Below are positions 40,671 through 49,809 of a stretch of 64,000 nt of DNA, one piece after another (the stretch's first letter is position 1; each line of letters begins with the position of its first letter). The translations under genes and the position numbers were made by a program. The DNA is from Symbiodinium sp. CCMP2592 (Eukaryota; Sar; Dinophyceae; Suessiales; Symbiodiniaceae): positions 601,501 to 665,500 of the forward strand of contig CAJNDT010003113.1 of NCBI GenBank assembly GCA_905221615.1, read 5' to 3'. The notes below the pieces were generated by a model that was not told the DNA's origin, did not search any database, and saw only the letters and a list, made by a program, of their open reading frames with translations.

Positions 40671-42040
40671 TTCTGCTTCACTTGCGACTTGGTTCGCCGC
40701 TGATAAGATCCTTTGTCTCCTTTCCGTAGCTTCTTCTCTTGTCTTTCCAAACGCTGGTCCATAACTTGACCTTGAGCGAGGATTTCTGCCCTGCTCTCTT
40801 CCGATAAGACGATCTTCCCTGACGCTAGGGCTTCAACTTTTTCCTCCATCTTGCTCTCGAGCTCATCTTTCTCCTTCATCAGCTCTTCGGCTGTCTTCTT
40901 GAAACTCTCCACGACTTCGTCCTCTTTACTTTTCTTGTCCTTCTTCGCCTTCTCATTTTCATCATCTTCTTCTGTTTCACTTTCTCCTTGCTCCTCATTT
41001 TCTTCATCGGATTCTGGGTCCGATCCGGCTTCACTTTCTTCTTTCTTCTTTGGATTATTCTTCTCTTTGTCTGGGTTTTCACTTGTGGCTTTGTCTTTTC
41101 TCCTTTCGTTCAACTTTTCCACAAGCTTCCAAACTTCCTCCACTGAGTGCCTTTCCTTTCGCTCTTGCTTCAAAAGAGGTTCAACATACGTCACCGCTTC
41201 GATGCTCTTGCACTTGTCATCGATAACGACCTTCAGAGCTTCATCATCAGCCATTTCTTCAGCTTTCTCTTCTTTCAATCCTTTTCTCTTTTTCCTACCT
41301 CTTCCAAAGAGGTTCTGCTTGAGACTCTTGAGCAAAACGGCACAGGTAATGCATATGTACAACCATGCTGCAATCATGCACATCACTGCGCTTGCTCTTC
41401 CCAGTCCTTGTCCATTTTCTTCTTCACCGACTTTTCTTGCTTCAGCCAACGATAACAACACAGCTGCCGTGACCGTCTGGATAATTCTTGTAATCACCTT
41501 TTCACCGAGTCTTGTGACACTTCTTGATCTTCGCACTTCAACTTCTTCTTGGACTTCTTGCACATCTTGTGTCAAATATTCACCTGTGTATCCTAGGCTC
41601 AGCATGTATTTCCTTATCTCCTCACGTGTCAACGATTTTGTGCCTAGGTCTGACGGATTGTCTTTTCCTGATATCGCCTTTATCATCAACTTCGGAATTC
41701 TTTGGATCCATAGCAGGTCCACGTCTAAATGACGTGCCTTGCCTAAACCTTTTCTGGCGATCAAATGCCGTGAGCTTGACGAATCACTATATAACGTCAG
41801 TCTTGGTTCCACTCCTAGGATTCTTGTCAGTAACCCTTTCAGGAATACACCTTCAGACAATATTGATGTTGCTGCGATTGTCTCGGCTTCGCAGGAACTT
41901 AGTGCTACACTCTTTTGTCTCTTGCTTTGGAAATGCACCAAATTTCCATTGACCATTATCACTCCACACGATACACTTTGTCTTGATTCTCGATCAGCTG
42001 CCCAATCACTGTCGCTTATCACCTCTATCAATGCTGGCAC
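40631..42040 (-). CDS. Element C RNase H followed by a membrane-segment and charged tail
   Basis: Residues 1-150 are copia RNase H: SDSDWAAD, SSCEAE, YSDSSS, and the LGTKSLT end. It continues past the usual terminus with a hydrophobic stretch at 182-200 and a stronger one at 216-238 (AVMCMIAAWLYICITCAVLL, about 41395-41327), then 230 residues of highly charged helix. The upstream RT frame stops at 42057, and the true continuation (IERDNYKVPALIEV) shows a single frameshift near the A-run at 42085. A membrane helix after RNase H recalls the env-like ORFs of Sirevirus-type copia elements, but there is no sequence match I can claim. Confidence 0.7.
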   Translation of the reverse strand: MPALIEVISDSDWAADRESRQSVSCGVIMVNGNLVHFQSKRQKSVALSSCEAETIAATSILSEGVFLKGLLTRILGVEPRLTLYSDSSSSRHLIARKGLGKARHLDVDLLWIQRIPKLMIKAISGKDNPSDLGTKSLTREEIRKYMLSLGYTGEYLTQDVQEVQEEVEVRRSRSVTRLGEKVITRIIQTVTAAVLLSLAEARKVGEEENGQGLGRASAVMCMIAAWLYICITCAVLLKSLKQNLFGRGRKKRKGLKEEKAEEMADDEALKVVIDDKCKSIEAVTYVEPLLKQERKERHSVEEVWKLVEKLNERRKDKATSENPDKEKNNPKKKEESEAGSDPESDEENEEQGESETEEDDENEKAKKDKKSKEDEVVESFKKTAEELMKEKDELESKMEEKVEALASGKIVLSEESRAEILAQGQVMDQRLERQEKKLRKGDKGSYQRRTKSQVKQKWRRKRRKTKRKR

Positions 42041-42056
42041 TTTGTAGTTGTCTCTT

Positions 42057-43598
42057 TCAATCTTTCCGACATCGCTTCTTCTGTTTTTTTACTTCCAGGA
42101 AACTCTTTCCAGGATAGCTTCCCTGATGTACCAACGTAAGTTCAGGTGTTCCTTTCAGATACTTTCCAACGTACCTTAGCAGTTCCATATCTGCTTCAAC
42201 GGGTGATGCTAGCTTTGTTGACAGCTTTTTCAGGACACACATGATATCTGGCCTCTCGGGCGCTAGATACAGTAATATCCCTACTCCTTTTCTGTACGTG
42301 TGGTGATCTTCCGCGCTCAGCGGTTCCATTCCACCTTTCTTTGCTTGAAATGATCTTCCATTATCTGCTGGACACGGTAGTTTCTTCGGATATGCTCCTT
42401 CAAGTTTCAGCACTTCTACCAGTCCTTCAACATATTTTGAGTTCATCGTGATCTCTACGTTTCCATTGTTCATCGACTTGAAACTTCTCTTCAGGAAACT
42501 CATTGATCCTTCCTTTTCATCCAATGGTCCTTCAACCTTGATCTTCAATCCTTTGCTTCTAAGGAATTCAACCAACTTCTTGAACTCTTCTCTTGATGCA
42601 TACAGTTCCATGTCATCCACATGACTCAAAACGATCACTCCGAACCCTTCTTCATCTGGCATTCTTGAGAATAGGGCCGGGAGCCCGCTGTCACTTTTCA
42701 ACCCATACTCTTCCAAGTAACCTTTCAACTTGTTAAACCAAGCTGCACTCCCGATTCGCTGACCGGGGAGCGTATATCCCAGTTCGTAATATTCTCCATC
42801 GACTTCAACCACTGTTGGTTCTTCCTGTTCCACCATCAAATAAGCATCTCCAACGTCGATACTTCCAAGTGTATATCCTTCTGAAGACGCAAATAGGGCT
42901 GATAGTAGCTTCACCGTACTTGCTACACCAGTTGGTGAAAACAAACTTGCAATGTCTGTATCGCCTAGCCATTTGAATTCACGGGCTACTAGTCGTCCTC
43001 TTCTTCTCCACTCCTTTTTTTTGTGTCTCCAGTCATACACTATTTTCGTCGATAGGAACTTATACTTTGAGATGTCTGCTCCTTCTGGCAACTTGTTCAA
43101 CACTGCCATCTTTTCCAGCCTTTCTAACTCATGCTTCTTGGACACACCTTCAACCTTTTCCATTTCTTCATCAGATAACTTTGGCGGTCCGCTTTCAAAG
43201 TCATTTGACCATGTTGGCATGTCAACATATGCCGTTGCTTCTTTTGTCGCTACTGAAATCACATGAACGAACTTTGTTGCTTCATCAACCATAACAAGTC
43301 CGATTGTCAACGCATCCTTGTTGTCCTTTGTGTTCTCTTCGTCTCGCGTTCCAGTGAACTTGAAATCCATTGAAACCAACGATGCTTCATTTCTTTTCTC
43401 TGGCACATCGAAGTTATCTTCTCTTGACCTTGTTGCTTGACAACTTTCGCACCAATCAGCTTTTGGTAAGTGTGTCAGTTCATACTTCTTTCTCTCTTCT
43501 TCTGTTGGTTCTTGCGGTCTCTTTTCTCCTTTTGGTTCTCTCTTAAATTCCAGTTCTAATCCTTTGGGGATTTCAACCAACTCTTTCACCGTTGCCAT
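42057..43598 (-). CDS. Element C integrase N-terminus fused to reverse transcriptase (integrase core deleted)
   Basis: The 513-residue frame starts with a basic lead, the end of an H/C zinc domain (HLPKADWCESCQATR) and the first integrase strand SMDFKFTG with its Asp. After AYVDMPTWSNDF (about 43215) the text is already the segment preceding RT. The second Asp and the Glu of integrase and the C-terminal domain are absent. The copia RT that follows has RRGRLVAREF, SIDVGDAYL and the box SHVDDMEL (HVDD at 42623-42612), all intact. The frame stays open across the junction, so the deletion was in-frame. Confidence 0.75.
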   Translation of the reverse strand: MATVKELVEIPKGLELEFKREPKGEKRPQEPTEEERKKYELTHLPKADWCESCQATRSREDNFDVPEKRNEASLVSMDFKFTGTRDEENTKDNKDALTIGLVMVDEATKFVHVISVATKEATAYVDMPTWSNDFESGPPKLSDEEMEKVEGVSKKHELERLEKMAVLNKLPEGADISKYKFLSTKIVYDWRHKKKEWRRRGRLVAREFKWLGDTDIASLFSPTGVASTVKLLSALFASSEGYTLGSIDVGDAYLMVEQEEPTVVEVDGEYYELGYTLPGQRIGSAAWFNKLKGYLEEYGLKSDSGLPALFSRMPDEEGFGVIVLSHVDDMELYASREEFKKLVEFLRSKGLKIKVEGPLDEKEGSMSFLKRSFKSMNNGNVEITMNSKYVEGLVEVLKLEGAYPKKLPCPADNGRSFQAKKGGMEPLSAEDHHTYRKGVGILLYLAPERPDIMCVLKKLSTKLASPVEADMELLRYVGKYLKGTPELTLVHQGSYPGKSFLEVKKQKKRCRKD

Positions 43599-44221
43599 AC
43601 TTGGGCCTTACTACCAGTCTTTCCTATCTTCAGGAATTCACACGCCGTCCTGAGCTTCTTGAGTGTACTTTCAGGTGTGAGCTCAATTCCTGCTACTACC
43701 ATTGCTTCTTCCATCTTCTCTCCCAAACTTGGTAGTTGCTCTTCAATTTTCTTCCACTCTTTCATTTCCTCTTCTACTGGAGGCTCACTAGGAAACAAAT
43801 TCTCCATGGCCTCTCTGCTTTCTTCTTCGACTTGTTCGGCAGTTTTCTTTGTACTGCTTTTCTCTTCTACTTTCTCCATTTCCACGTCTGCCTTTTCTTC
43901 TTCCTTCTTTTTCCTCTTCGTGGTTGTTCTTTCATACTCACCATATTCTTCAAGTCCTAAAGGCTTCCTTTCCAAGATCGTGATAACCACCGAATTCTCT
44001 TTAACCGAATCAATCACAATCTCTTCACTGCCTTTCCACTCTTCAGCACACTCCACGAACTCCAGTTCGCTCCATACGATGTCTTCACCATCGTATCTCG
44101 ATACCAAAGTAGTTCTGTACTTGAATGTCGTCACGTCATCATTCGTGGGATCGTAAGTTGTGTACTTGTCCCAATCAATCCTTGCTGGCTTCCCATCTGA
44201 CATGAAAAACCATCCCTTCAT
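43586..44221 (-). CDS. Element C linker region between protease and integrase
   Basis: 211 residues: a folded-looking first half (MKGWFFMSDGKPARIDWDKY...) and a strongly charged second half ending LKIGKTGSKAQVWQR. It overlaps the protease frame by 47 bases and the next frame by 13, so the polyprotein has probably been split by indels. No catalytic motif is seen. Confidence 0.5.
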   Translation of the reverse strand: MKGWFFMSDGKPARIDWDKYTTYDPTNDDVTTFKYRTTLVSRYDGEDIVWSELEFVECAEEWKGSEEIVIDSVKENSVVITILERKPLGLEEYGEYERTTTKRKKKEEEKADVEMEKVEEKSSTKKTAEQVEEESREAMENLFPSEPPVEEEMKEWKKIEEQLPSLGEKMEEAMVVAGIELTPESTLKKLRTACEFLKIGKTGSKAQVWQR

Positions 44222-45002
44222 GATACTTCATCTTCTCAAAATCTTCTTCCATCTGTTTGATCAGCGTAAGCTTTCTCACTTGTGGTTCATCCTTTTCAAC
44301 CTTCACTTGAGCTCTATAAATCTTGAGGTTTGTCACTGTTGAGTTTCTTGCAAACCTCACTGGTACCTTTGCAGATCCTTTCTTCAGAAACGCATTGAAC
44401 TGGTCTAGAGGATCAAGTCCCCATCCGACTTTCCACAACTTGCCTACTGCAAATAGTGGTTGTGTCACGTCTCCGAAGACTGCTGAATCTCGTACCTTTA
44501 TCACTTTTCCATCTGTCCTTTGGAACTCAAATGTGATGTTTGCTCGTGTTTCTGTTGTTCTTATTCTGTTGCCTTGGGCATCTTGGATGACCATTCTCAG
44601 CGCTGGGAACTCAACTGTTCCTAAGTCTTCACTGTAATAGCTTAACCGAAGCACATGGCAATCCGCACCACTATCAAGAACGACTTCAACAAGTTCTGAG
44701 TACCTTGAGTTAACGGCTCTCACTTGATGTCCTTGGTTTGATCTTTCCTCTAGTTCTTGGTCTAACAGAACTTCTGTCTCTGACTCTTCACCACTTCCAA
44801 AGATTCTTTCTCTTTCTCTTGCATGCCTGGCATTCTCCTTGCCTACATGCAGATCTTCATACCACTTGTGTAGTTCATCTCTTTCATAATCCTCTTCATC
44901 ACTTTCGTCAGCCATACTTGACCATCGGGCTGAACTGGTCTTCAGCACTGTGTGGACTCTTACTGCGCGTGCAGCGTAATCCATCACCAATTCTTCAAAC
45001 AT
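44175..45002 (-). CDS. Element C aspartic protease
   Basis: 275 residues with an acidic N-terminal region and the catalytic motif VVLDSGADCHVL (about 44679-44650), followed by strands typical of retropepsins (FPALRMVIQDAQGNRI, AVGKLWKVGW). It would cut the element's polyprotein. Gag ends at 45013 in another frame, 11 bases upstream of this start. Confidence 0.75.
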   Translation of the reverse strand: MFEELVMDYAARAVRVHTVLKTSSARWSSMADESDEEDYERDELHKWYEDLHVGKENARHARERERIFGSGEESETEVLLDQELEERSNQGHQVRAVNSRYSELVEVVLDSGADCHVLRLSYYSEDLGTVEFPALRMVIQDAQGNRIRTTETRANITFEFQRTDGKVIKVRDSAVFGDVTQPLFAVGKLWKVGWGLDPLDQFNAFLKKGSAKVPVRFARNSTVTNLKIYRAQVKVEKDEPQVRKLTLIKQMEEDFEKMKYHEGMVFHVRWEASKD

Positions 45003-45012
45003 TCCTACAAGA

Positions 45013-45903
45013 TCATGTAGTCTTCATCCTGTTCATCCTTTTAAGGATCTCTTCAATCACTGGCATAGGTGTTGTCACCAACCTACGCACTTGCTCGCTT
45101 CCTCTTGCTCCTTGCGGTGCTCTTACTTGTGGCTGTGTAGAAGAACTTGCACTTTGCTCTTCATACCATTCTTCCTTACCTGTCTCTTGGACATTCCGAA
45201 TCTTTCCTTTTCCACCTTTTCCTTTACCTTTCAAGTTCGGTGCCGACCAACACTCCGAAGAGTAATGTCCGGTCTTACCACAATTGAAACATACAGGTCC
45301 ATTCTGTCCACTTTTTCCTTTCGCGCTTTCGTAGCCTTTTCCTTCAGCCTGCCTGATGCTCTTTCCACCTTTCTTTCCAAATCCTTTTCCTTTACCATAG
45401 CCTTTTCCTTTTCCTTTCGCTTTTCCTCTGCCAGCTTTTCCTCTTCCATATCCTTTACCTTTTCCTTTGTCTCCTTTACCTTTTCCACTTTTTCCTGTGT
45501 CACCTTTACCCTTTCCATCGCCTTTACCTTTCCTTACATGCAATCTATCAAATTCCATCGGGATTGGTCCTTGGTAAGCCTTGTTGCTTGAGTGTGACGT
45601 TGGGTCTGGAACACTCAGCGATCCTAAAATGTTTTCAGCTGACCATGTCTGATTGCTTCTTTCATATTGCAGCAGCTTTGTTCTCAACTCTTCATATGTG
45701 GTCTTATCAGTGATATCGACCATCACGTGCTGCTTGAGGTGCTGTGGAATCCCTTTCAACAGAGTACCAATTTTCAAGTTGTCGTCGTACTTCAATCCTG
45801 AAATCTTCTCGTACTCTGATGTGAGCTTTTCATACGTCAAGACGTAGTCCATCAGCGATGCTCCTTTGCTCATGGCCGGGAATCCAACCAACACTTGAGC
45901 CAT
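45013..45903 (-). CDS. Element C Gag with zinc knuckle
   Basis: The frame reads a copia Gag core (SLMDYVLTYEKLTSEY, LLKGIPQHLKQHV, TYEELRTKLLQYE), then a long G/K repeat tract, then the knuckle CFNCGKTGHYSSEC (C-x2-C-x4-H-x4-C, 45291-45250). The knuckle binds genomic RNA in Gag proteins. The N-terminal part of Gag lies in other frames at 45830-46468, so the gene is split. Confidence 0.8.
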   Translation of the reverse strand: MAQVLVGFPAMSKGASLMDYVLTYEKLTSEYEKISGLKYDDNLKIGTLLKGIPQHLKQHVMVDITDKTTYEELRTKLLQYERSNQTWSAENILGSLSVPDPTSHSSNKAYQGPIPMEFDRLHVRKGKGDGKGKGDTGKSGKGKGDKGKGKGYGRGKAGRGKAKGKGKGYGKGKGFGKKGGKSIRQAEGKGYESAKGKSGQNGPVCFNCGKTGHYSSECWSAPNLKGKGKGGKGKIRNVQETGKEEWYEEQSASSSTQPQVRAPQGARGSEQVRRLVTTPMPVIEEILKRMNRMKTT

Positions 45904-46468
45904 TGCTAGACTCCTTGAACGGGACCCCGCTTACACTTCTCAGCACTTTCAGAGGTCTGTTCTTCAGATAGCTGCTTAACACTGAGTAAAGCTTTGTTCC
46001 TCTGTTCACTCTTCCTATATCACCCTGGAAGAATGAGTTGGTCACCTCTGAGCTTATCTCTGCTTTCTCTTCTTCTGCTGTCTTCAAATCATTCAGGAAT
46101 TCTTGATCCATGAACGCCAGGAAGTTCTTGAACGTAAACGCCCAATCGCTTCATTGCGACACTTCCTCTTCAATCCTTGCAGGATTAAACACTTCTGGTG
46201 GCTTGGGGATCTTTCCTCCTGTATCAAAGCTTACTGAGGCAGGTTGGTTCCCTGGTGGACTTGCCTTTGGTGATGCTTGGGCTTTTGCCAATTCATTCAT
46301 TGCCGTGGCCAATTGCGCTTGCTGGGCTGCAGTGCCCTGCGCAACTCTTGCCATAGCTTCCGTAGCTTGACCTAAATTGTTCATCAGCTGCTCGAACCTT
46401 GCTTGCTGCCCTTGTTGAGGATTCATGGGCTGCTGAGGTTGTTGAGCTTGCTGTCCTTGTTGCTCCAT
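45830..46468 (-). pseudogene. Element C Gag N-terminal part, frameshifted
   Basis: Two open pieces, 46468-46151 (a Q/A-rich start, MEQQGQQAQQPQQPMNPQQ, then PKPPEVFNPARIEEE) and 46111-45830 (FLNDLKTAEEEKAEISSEV), precede the main Gag frame. The order and spacing fit one N-terminal domain broken by shifts near 46130 and 45905. Confidence 0.6.
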
Positions 46469-46696
46469 CTTTCCAACACTTTGGCAGGTCTGTATGTAAC
46501 TGGCTCAAGGTCTATCACTTCCACGCTTTCCTTTCACCACTGCCAGAGGTTCTTGGCTTCGCCGTAACTTCTCGCTTCTTCTTTCTCTTCAACCTTAGCA
46601 AGACGTTCTTGGATTAACCGTAACTTCTCGCTTTCCTTTGATCTTTGCTTGATCTCCCTGGATCTCTGCTTGTTCAGCTGCTGGCCTTTGCCAACA

Positions 46697-46708
46697 GCTC
46701 CGCTACCA
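46697..46708 (-). other. tRNA primer binding site of element C
   Basis: In sense TGGTAGCGGAGC, directly after an LTR end ...AAACTTTCA. Identical to the family B primer site. Confidence 0.75.
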
Positions 46709-46824
46709 TGAAAGTTTAAACCCTTATACCAGTATACTTCTTATAATCACGGCACGAGCTTCAGATTCTTTTCCAGTCTAAGCTCCACTGCTGGGCCGTG
46801 CTTGAGCCTTAGTTTGACCTGCGG
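46709..46824 (-). repeat. 5' LTR of element C (outer limit uncertain)
   Basis: The inner border, TTTCA next to the primer site, is clear. The outer border is set only by the start of the element B LTR at 46825, because no second copy was found to compare. Confidence 0.45.
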
Positions 46825-46999
46825 TGAAACACTGGATTCCTGTATGTTTCTGTATGTAGGGGAAAATTGAACTATCTGTTACTGTTGCTCAAGGTTCTAG
46901 TGCAGTGGACTACAGCTGTGCGCCTGTAGCAAAAGAGACACCTGAGTGCCTGTGTTCCTGTACGCCTAGCGAAGGGATACACGTCCAGGTTACATCTCA
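46825..46999 (+). repeat. 5' LTR of element B, 175 bp
   Basis: It runs TGAAACACTGG to ACATCTCA. The 3' two-thirds match the other two family LTRs closely; roughly the first 70 bases are diverged. Confidence 0.7.
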
Positions 47000-47002
47000 A
47001 CG

Positions 47003-47014
47003 TGGTAGCGGAGC
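47003..47014 (+). other. tRNA primer binding site of element B
   Basis: TGGTAGCGGAGC lies three bases after the LTR end, like a complement of an initiator tRNA-Met 3' terminus. Confidence 0.7.
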
Positions 47015-47031
47015 TCCCGGGAAAAGGGAAG

Positions 47032-47116
47032 CTTCACACTTGTGGAAGTACTCGTTCGGTACTCTCTACACAGGTGGAGGCAACCGGAATACCCGGTGTG
47101 CTTCACGCAAGTGAAG
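47032..47116 (+). repeat. Leader hairpins of element B
   Basis: Stem-loops at 47064-47079 (CTCTAC/GTGGAG, loop ACAG, one G.U) and 47101-47116 (CTTCAC/GTGAAG, loop GCAA) are clear. A third near 47032-47047 is imperfect. They correspond to the four at 1851-1974; one further copy here, near 47130, has decayed. Confidence 0.7.
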
Positions 47117-47191
47117 GTGACCGGAGTCTCTCCAGTGAAGTGAAGATAACCGGAAGAGGTTTCTCCCGGGGCTCGATCCAAGAATAGCGCC

Positions 47192-48680
47192 ATGGCTAGC
47201 CACTCTGCGACTGTCTTTGAGCATGATGGAGGAGATGATGACTACCTCCTTCACGGCAATGAGTCTTTCGCGACGAATCATCGTCATCTCAATGAACTAC
47301 ACCGTCTTTCAGCTTTCCAGCGGGTGACCACCAAAGTACCTCCATCTTATGATGGTAGGAAGTGGTTGGTTTGCCTACGAAGATGCGATCGATGACTGGT
47401 GTGACATTACTGAGCTAGACAATGAAAAGCGTGGACCAGCTTTGAGAAATCGGCTAGAAGGTGAAGCAGCAATCCACAAAAGGCTTCTCGACCGAGATCG
47501 CCTGAAGGACCCCAACAACGGAGTGAAGTACTTCAAGAGCTTCCTGCGGCCGCTCTTCGTGAAGGGAGCAGCAAATGTTTTCCTCTACCGCTTCCAGCAG
47601 TTCATGAACATGCACCGCGCGAATGGAGACATGCTTCGTTGGATTACCAGGTTTCAACTCTCTGTTCAAAGGATGCAAGAAGCGTGGAATGACACCTATC
47701 TGCCGATGGTGGACCCGAACAATGCAGAGGTCAGAGCCTTCATAGCAGGACTTCCACCAGAAGAACAAGAAGGACTCACGCCAGAGCAGGCAATGGAGAG
47801 AGCCAACGAACGGCTCAGAGATCAGCATGCTCGGACCATTCCGATCACGGCCAACCTCGTTGCCTTGATCTTTGTCTCCCTGTCCGACCTGACACAGGAT
47901 CAGCGGCAGGTGTTGACATCATTGATGGCACATCGGAACCGAGTCTTGGCTGACTACAACGTGACCGAGCTGCGTGAGGTCTACCTTGAGATCTTCTGCA
48001 CGACCAAGGCTACCGTCGACAATCCTCTCCTCGCTCCTTCCGGCCACGGTGGCCGCAAGACGTTCCTTGTGATCGACGAAGGATACTTGGACAATCATGA
48101 AGGCTACTGGGTCGAGGACGAGGAGGATGGCACAGAAGGTTTCCTTGAAGCGGATGAGGACGCCTTCTGGGTCTACGACGATGAGAACTACTCATGGTTC
48201 CAGCGGCGCTTCCAAGGCCGCAAGATGAACCGCGGATTCAAGGGCCACCGAGAAGGAAAAGGAAAAGGTGGCAAGGGATCCAAGGGAAGGCGCTTCTTCA
48301 AAAAAAGAAAGGCAGGTCCAACCTTGCCGAAAAATCAGAAGCATGGCAGGCAGAAGGACAATGGCAAGATTACTAGTGGAGCGATCAGTCCTGGGATAAC
48401 TGGCCCTGGTATGAGTCTGAGGAGTCCTATGCAGCCAAAGGAAAAGGAACGAAAGGAAAGAAGGGCAAAGGAAAGAGCAAGTTTGGCAAAGATGGAAAGG
48501 ATGGAAAGTCCGGAAAGGACGGACAAGCCCAGCTTGCTAATGCTGCCCCGAGCGGCCCGAGCGGCACCACAGCCGCCACAACCTTCTTCGTTGAACGCTT
48601 CAACTCGCCGAACCTTTCTTTCATGGCCACCGAAGAGAAGATCAATGAGATCGAAGAAGCCTTCATCTCTCAGCCCTTGA
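47192..48680 (+). pseudogene. Element B Gag, frameshifted
   Basis: The start MASHSATVFEHDGG (47192) is followed by a one-base insertion near 47360 relative to the intact copy at 1804-1. The main open piece is 47349-48680 (capsid-like helices, WFAYEDAIDDWCDI to LMAHRNRVLADYN, then a basic G/K tract). A one-base loss in an A-run near 48310 shifts the frame, and the ancestral frame then meets a TAG near 48374. Role as for Gag in general: particle assembly and RNA packaging. Confidence 0.8.
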
Positions 48681-49039
48681 CGCCAACCGCGATGGTGTTG
48701 GACTTGGGATGCACGCGAGCAATGGCTTCGAGAGTGGCCGCACAGGACCTCATGGAGTTCTGTGACAAGAATCAGAACTGTGGCATATGGTACACCATTG
48801 CTGAGACCACCTCTCAGTTCACCTTTGCCAATTCCGAGTCGACCAAGTGCAACCAGAAGTTGGTCATTTGCATGTACGACCGGGATTATGCAGTTCAATC
48901 CACAGAGTTCGACATTGTGGGGCAGGGGCATGTTCCTATTCTCATGTCTTTGCCGCAGATGCGCAATCTTCGTTTCCAGTTCGAACTCCACCCGGAAAAG
49001 GCCTTGCTTAGCAGCCCTGTACTGGGAATAAGGATGTGA
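48623..49039 (+). CDS. Element B protease-like region
   Basis: The frame reads MATEEKINEIEEAFISQ, then MVLDLGCTRAMASRV, then a beta-rich stretch to VPILMSLPQMRNLRF. D-L-G-C-T replaces the common D-S/T-G motif, as in the copy at the left window edge, so it is a family feature rather than a private mutation. The frame ends at 49039; sequence downstream continues the polyprotein in another phase. Confidence 0.65.
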   Translation: MATEEKINEIEEAFISQPLTPTAMVLDLGCTRAMASRVAAQDLMEFCDKNQNCGIWYTIAETTSQFTFANSESTKCNQKLVICMYDRDYAVQSTEFDIVGQGHVPILMSLPQMRNLRFQFELHPEKALLSSPVLGIRM

Positions 49040-49149
49040 AGCTGAAGGTTGCACCTAGCTCACACCTGGTTCAGCAAGCACAAGAAGTCGAGCTTCCTCA
49101 CCTACTTCTCCCACTACGAGTACGGTTTCCATCAGAAGAGCGTGGCATG

Positions 49150-49165
49150 CTCTTCTCAGGAAGAG
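49150..49165 (+). repeat. Stem-loop CTCTTC/GAAGAG, loop TCAG
   Basis: Perfect 6-bp stem in coding sequence; translated as SSQEE. Confidence 0.75.
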
Positions 49166-49622
49166 GTACCCGAAAATCTCGTGTTGGCGACGGATGATGA
49201 ACGGGTGATCAATGAAGCCGACATGGAGATGATCCGCATCCACAAGAAGATGAGGAAGGTTAAGTACGAACCCAAGGCGGGCTTCGCGCCTATTCCGTTG
49301 GAGTATCTGGACAACAAGCGCAAGACGATCATGAAGTTCTCCAAGGGAAAGAGCGTTACTCAAGAAGATGACTGGCGTTCTTCTGAGCTTTCTTCATCAA
49401 GGATTACTGATTCTTGGAACGGTAGGACTATCTTCAAGATTTTGCCTGGAGGTATCGAGAGTAGAACCTCGGTACCAGCTAAGTCCAAGGATCCAACCCG
49501 TGCTAAGGTAGGATCCCCAGAGGACATGATTAGCAAAGGCAAGCCTGAAGACAGCTCGAAGAACACAGGAGCATCCGGAAGCTTTCCTCACCGGTAGCGA
49601 GAAGGATTCGAGCCAAGGGAAG

Positions 49623-49638
49623 CTTTCCTCAGGGAAAG
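49623..49638 (+). repeat. Stem-loop CTTTCC/GGAAAG, loop TCAG
   Basis: Perfect 6-bp stem. A half-copy (GCTTTCCTCA) lies 42 bases upstream at 49581. Confidence 0.75.
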
Positions 49639-49657
49639 GCACCCAAGGAACCGGCTC

Positions 49658-49688
49658 CTCCTCCTCCTCCTCCTCCTCCTCCTCTTGC
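49658..49688. repeat. CTC microsatellite
   Basis: About ten CTC units, polyproline in the likely reading frame. Confidence 0.8.
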
Positions 49689-49809
49689 TCCTGAAGATGA
49701 TCCGGATCTTCAAGAGTACGAACCTTCCGAACCGGGGGAATGCAGATTTGCTTCCTCCGAGAGCCCCAGAGGCTCAGTCACTAGAAAACCTAGGAGGATC
49801 GCGCTTCCA

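Larger units (their letters stand above)
38700..46824 (-). mobile_element. Element C: copia-like LTR element, integrase-deleted, extra ORFs after RNase H
   Basis: On the minus strand, in order: LTR end and primer site (46709-46697), Gag pieces, Gag with a zinc knuckle, protease, a fused integrase-N/RT frame, RNase H with an appended membrane/charged region, and a final charged ORF with Cys-His motifs. The 3' LTR is not evident near 38600-38700, so the left limit is approximate. Most of the integrase core is missing, so the copy would depend on helpers. Confidence 0.8.
49049..49809 (+). pseudogene. Element B linker between protease and integrase
   Basis: An open piece 49049-49597 (HTWFSKHKKSSFLTYFSHYEYG...) is followed by a CTC trinucleotide run (about 49656-49688) that reads as polyproline or polyserine. 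The phase then moves to that of the integrase. Two hairpins of the dispersed family lie at 49150 and 49623. No enzymatic motif. Confidence 0.5.

Noticed and set aside
39114-41732. Long plus-strand hydrophobic or serine-rich frames opposite element C (for example 40851-41732)
   Set aside because: They are the complements of lysine/glutamate-rich minus-strand genes, which read as Leu/Phe/Ser on the other strand.
46800-46812. GGCTCAAG-like match as a spliced-leader relic in the element C LTR
   Set aside because: Only eight bases match on the minus strand and no insertion boundary is present there.
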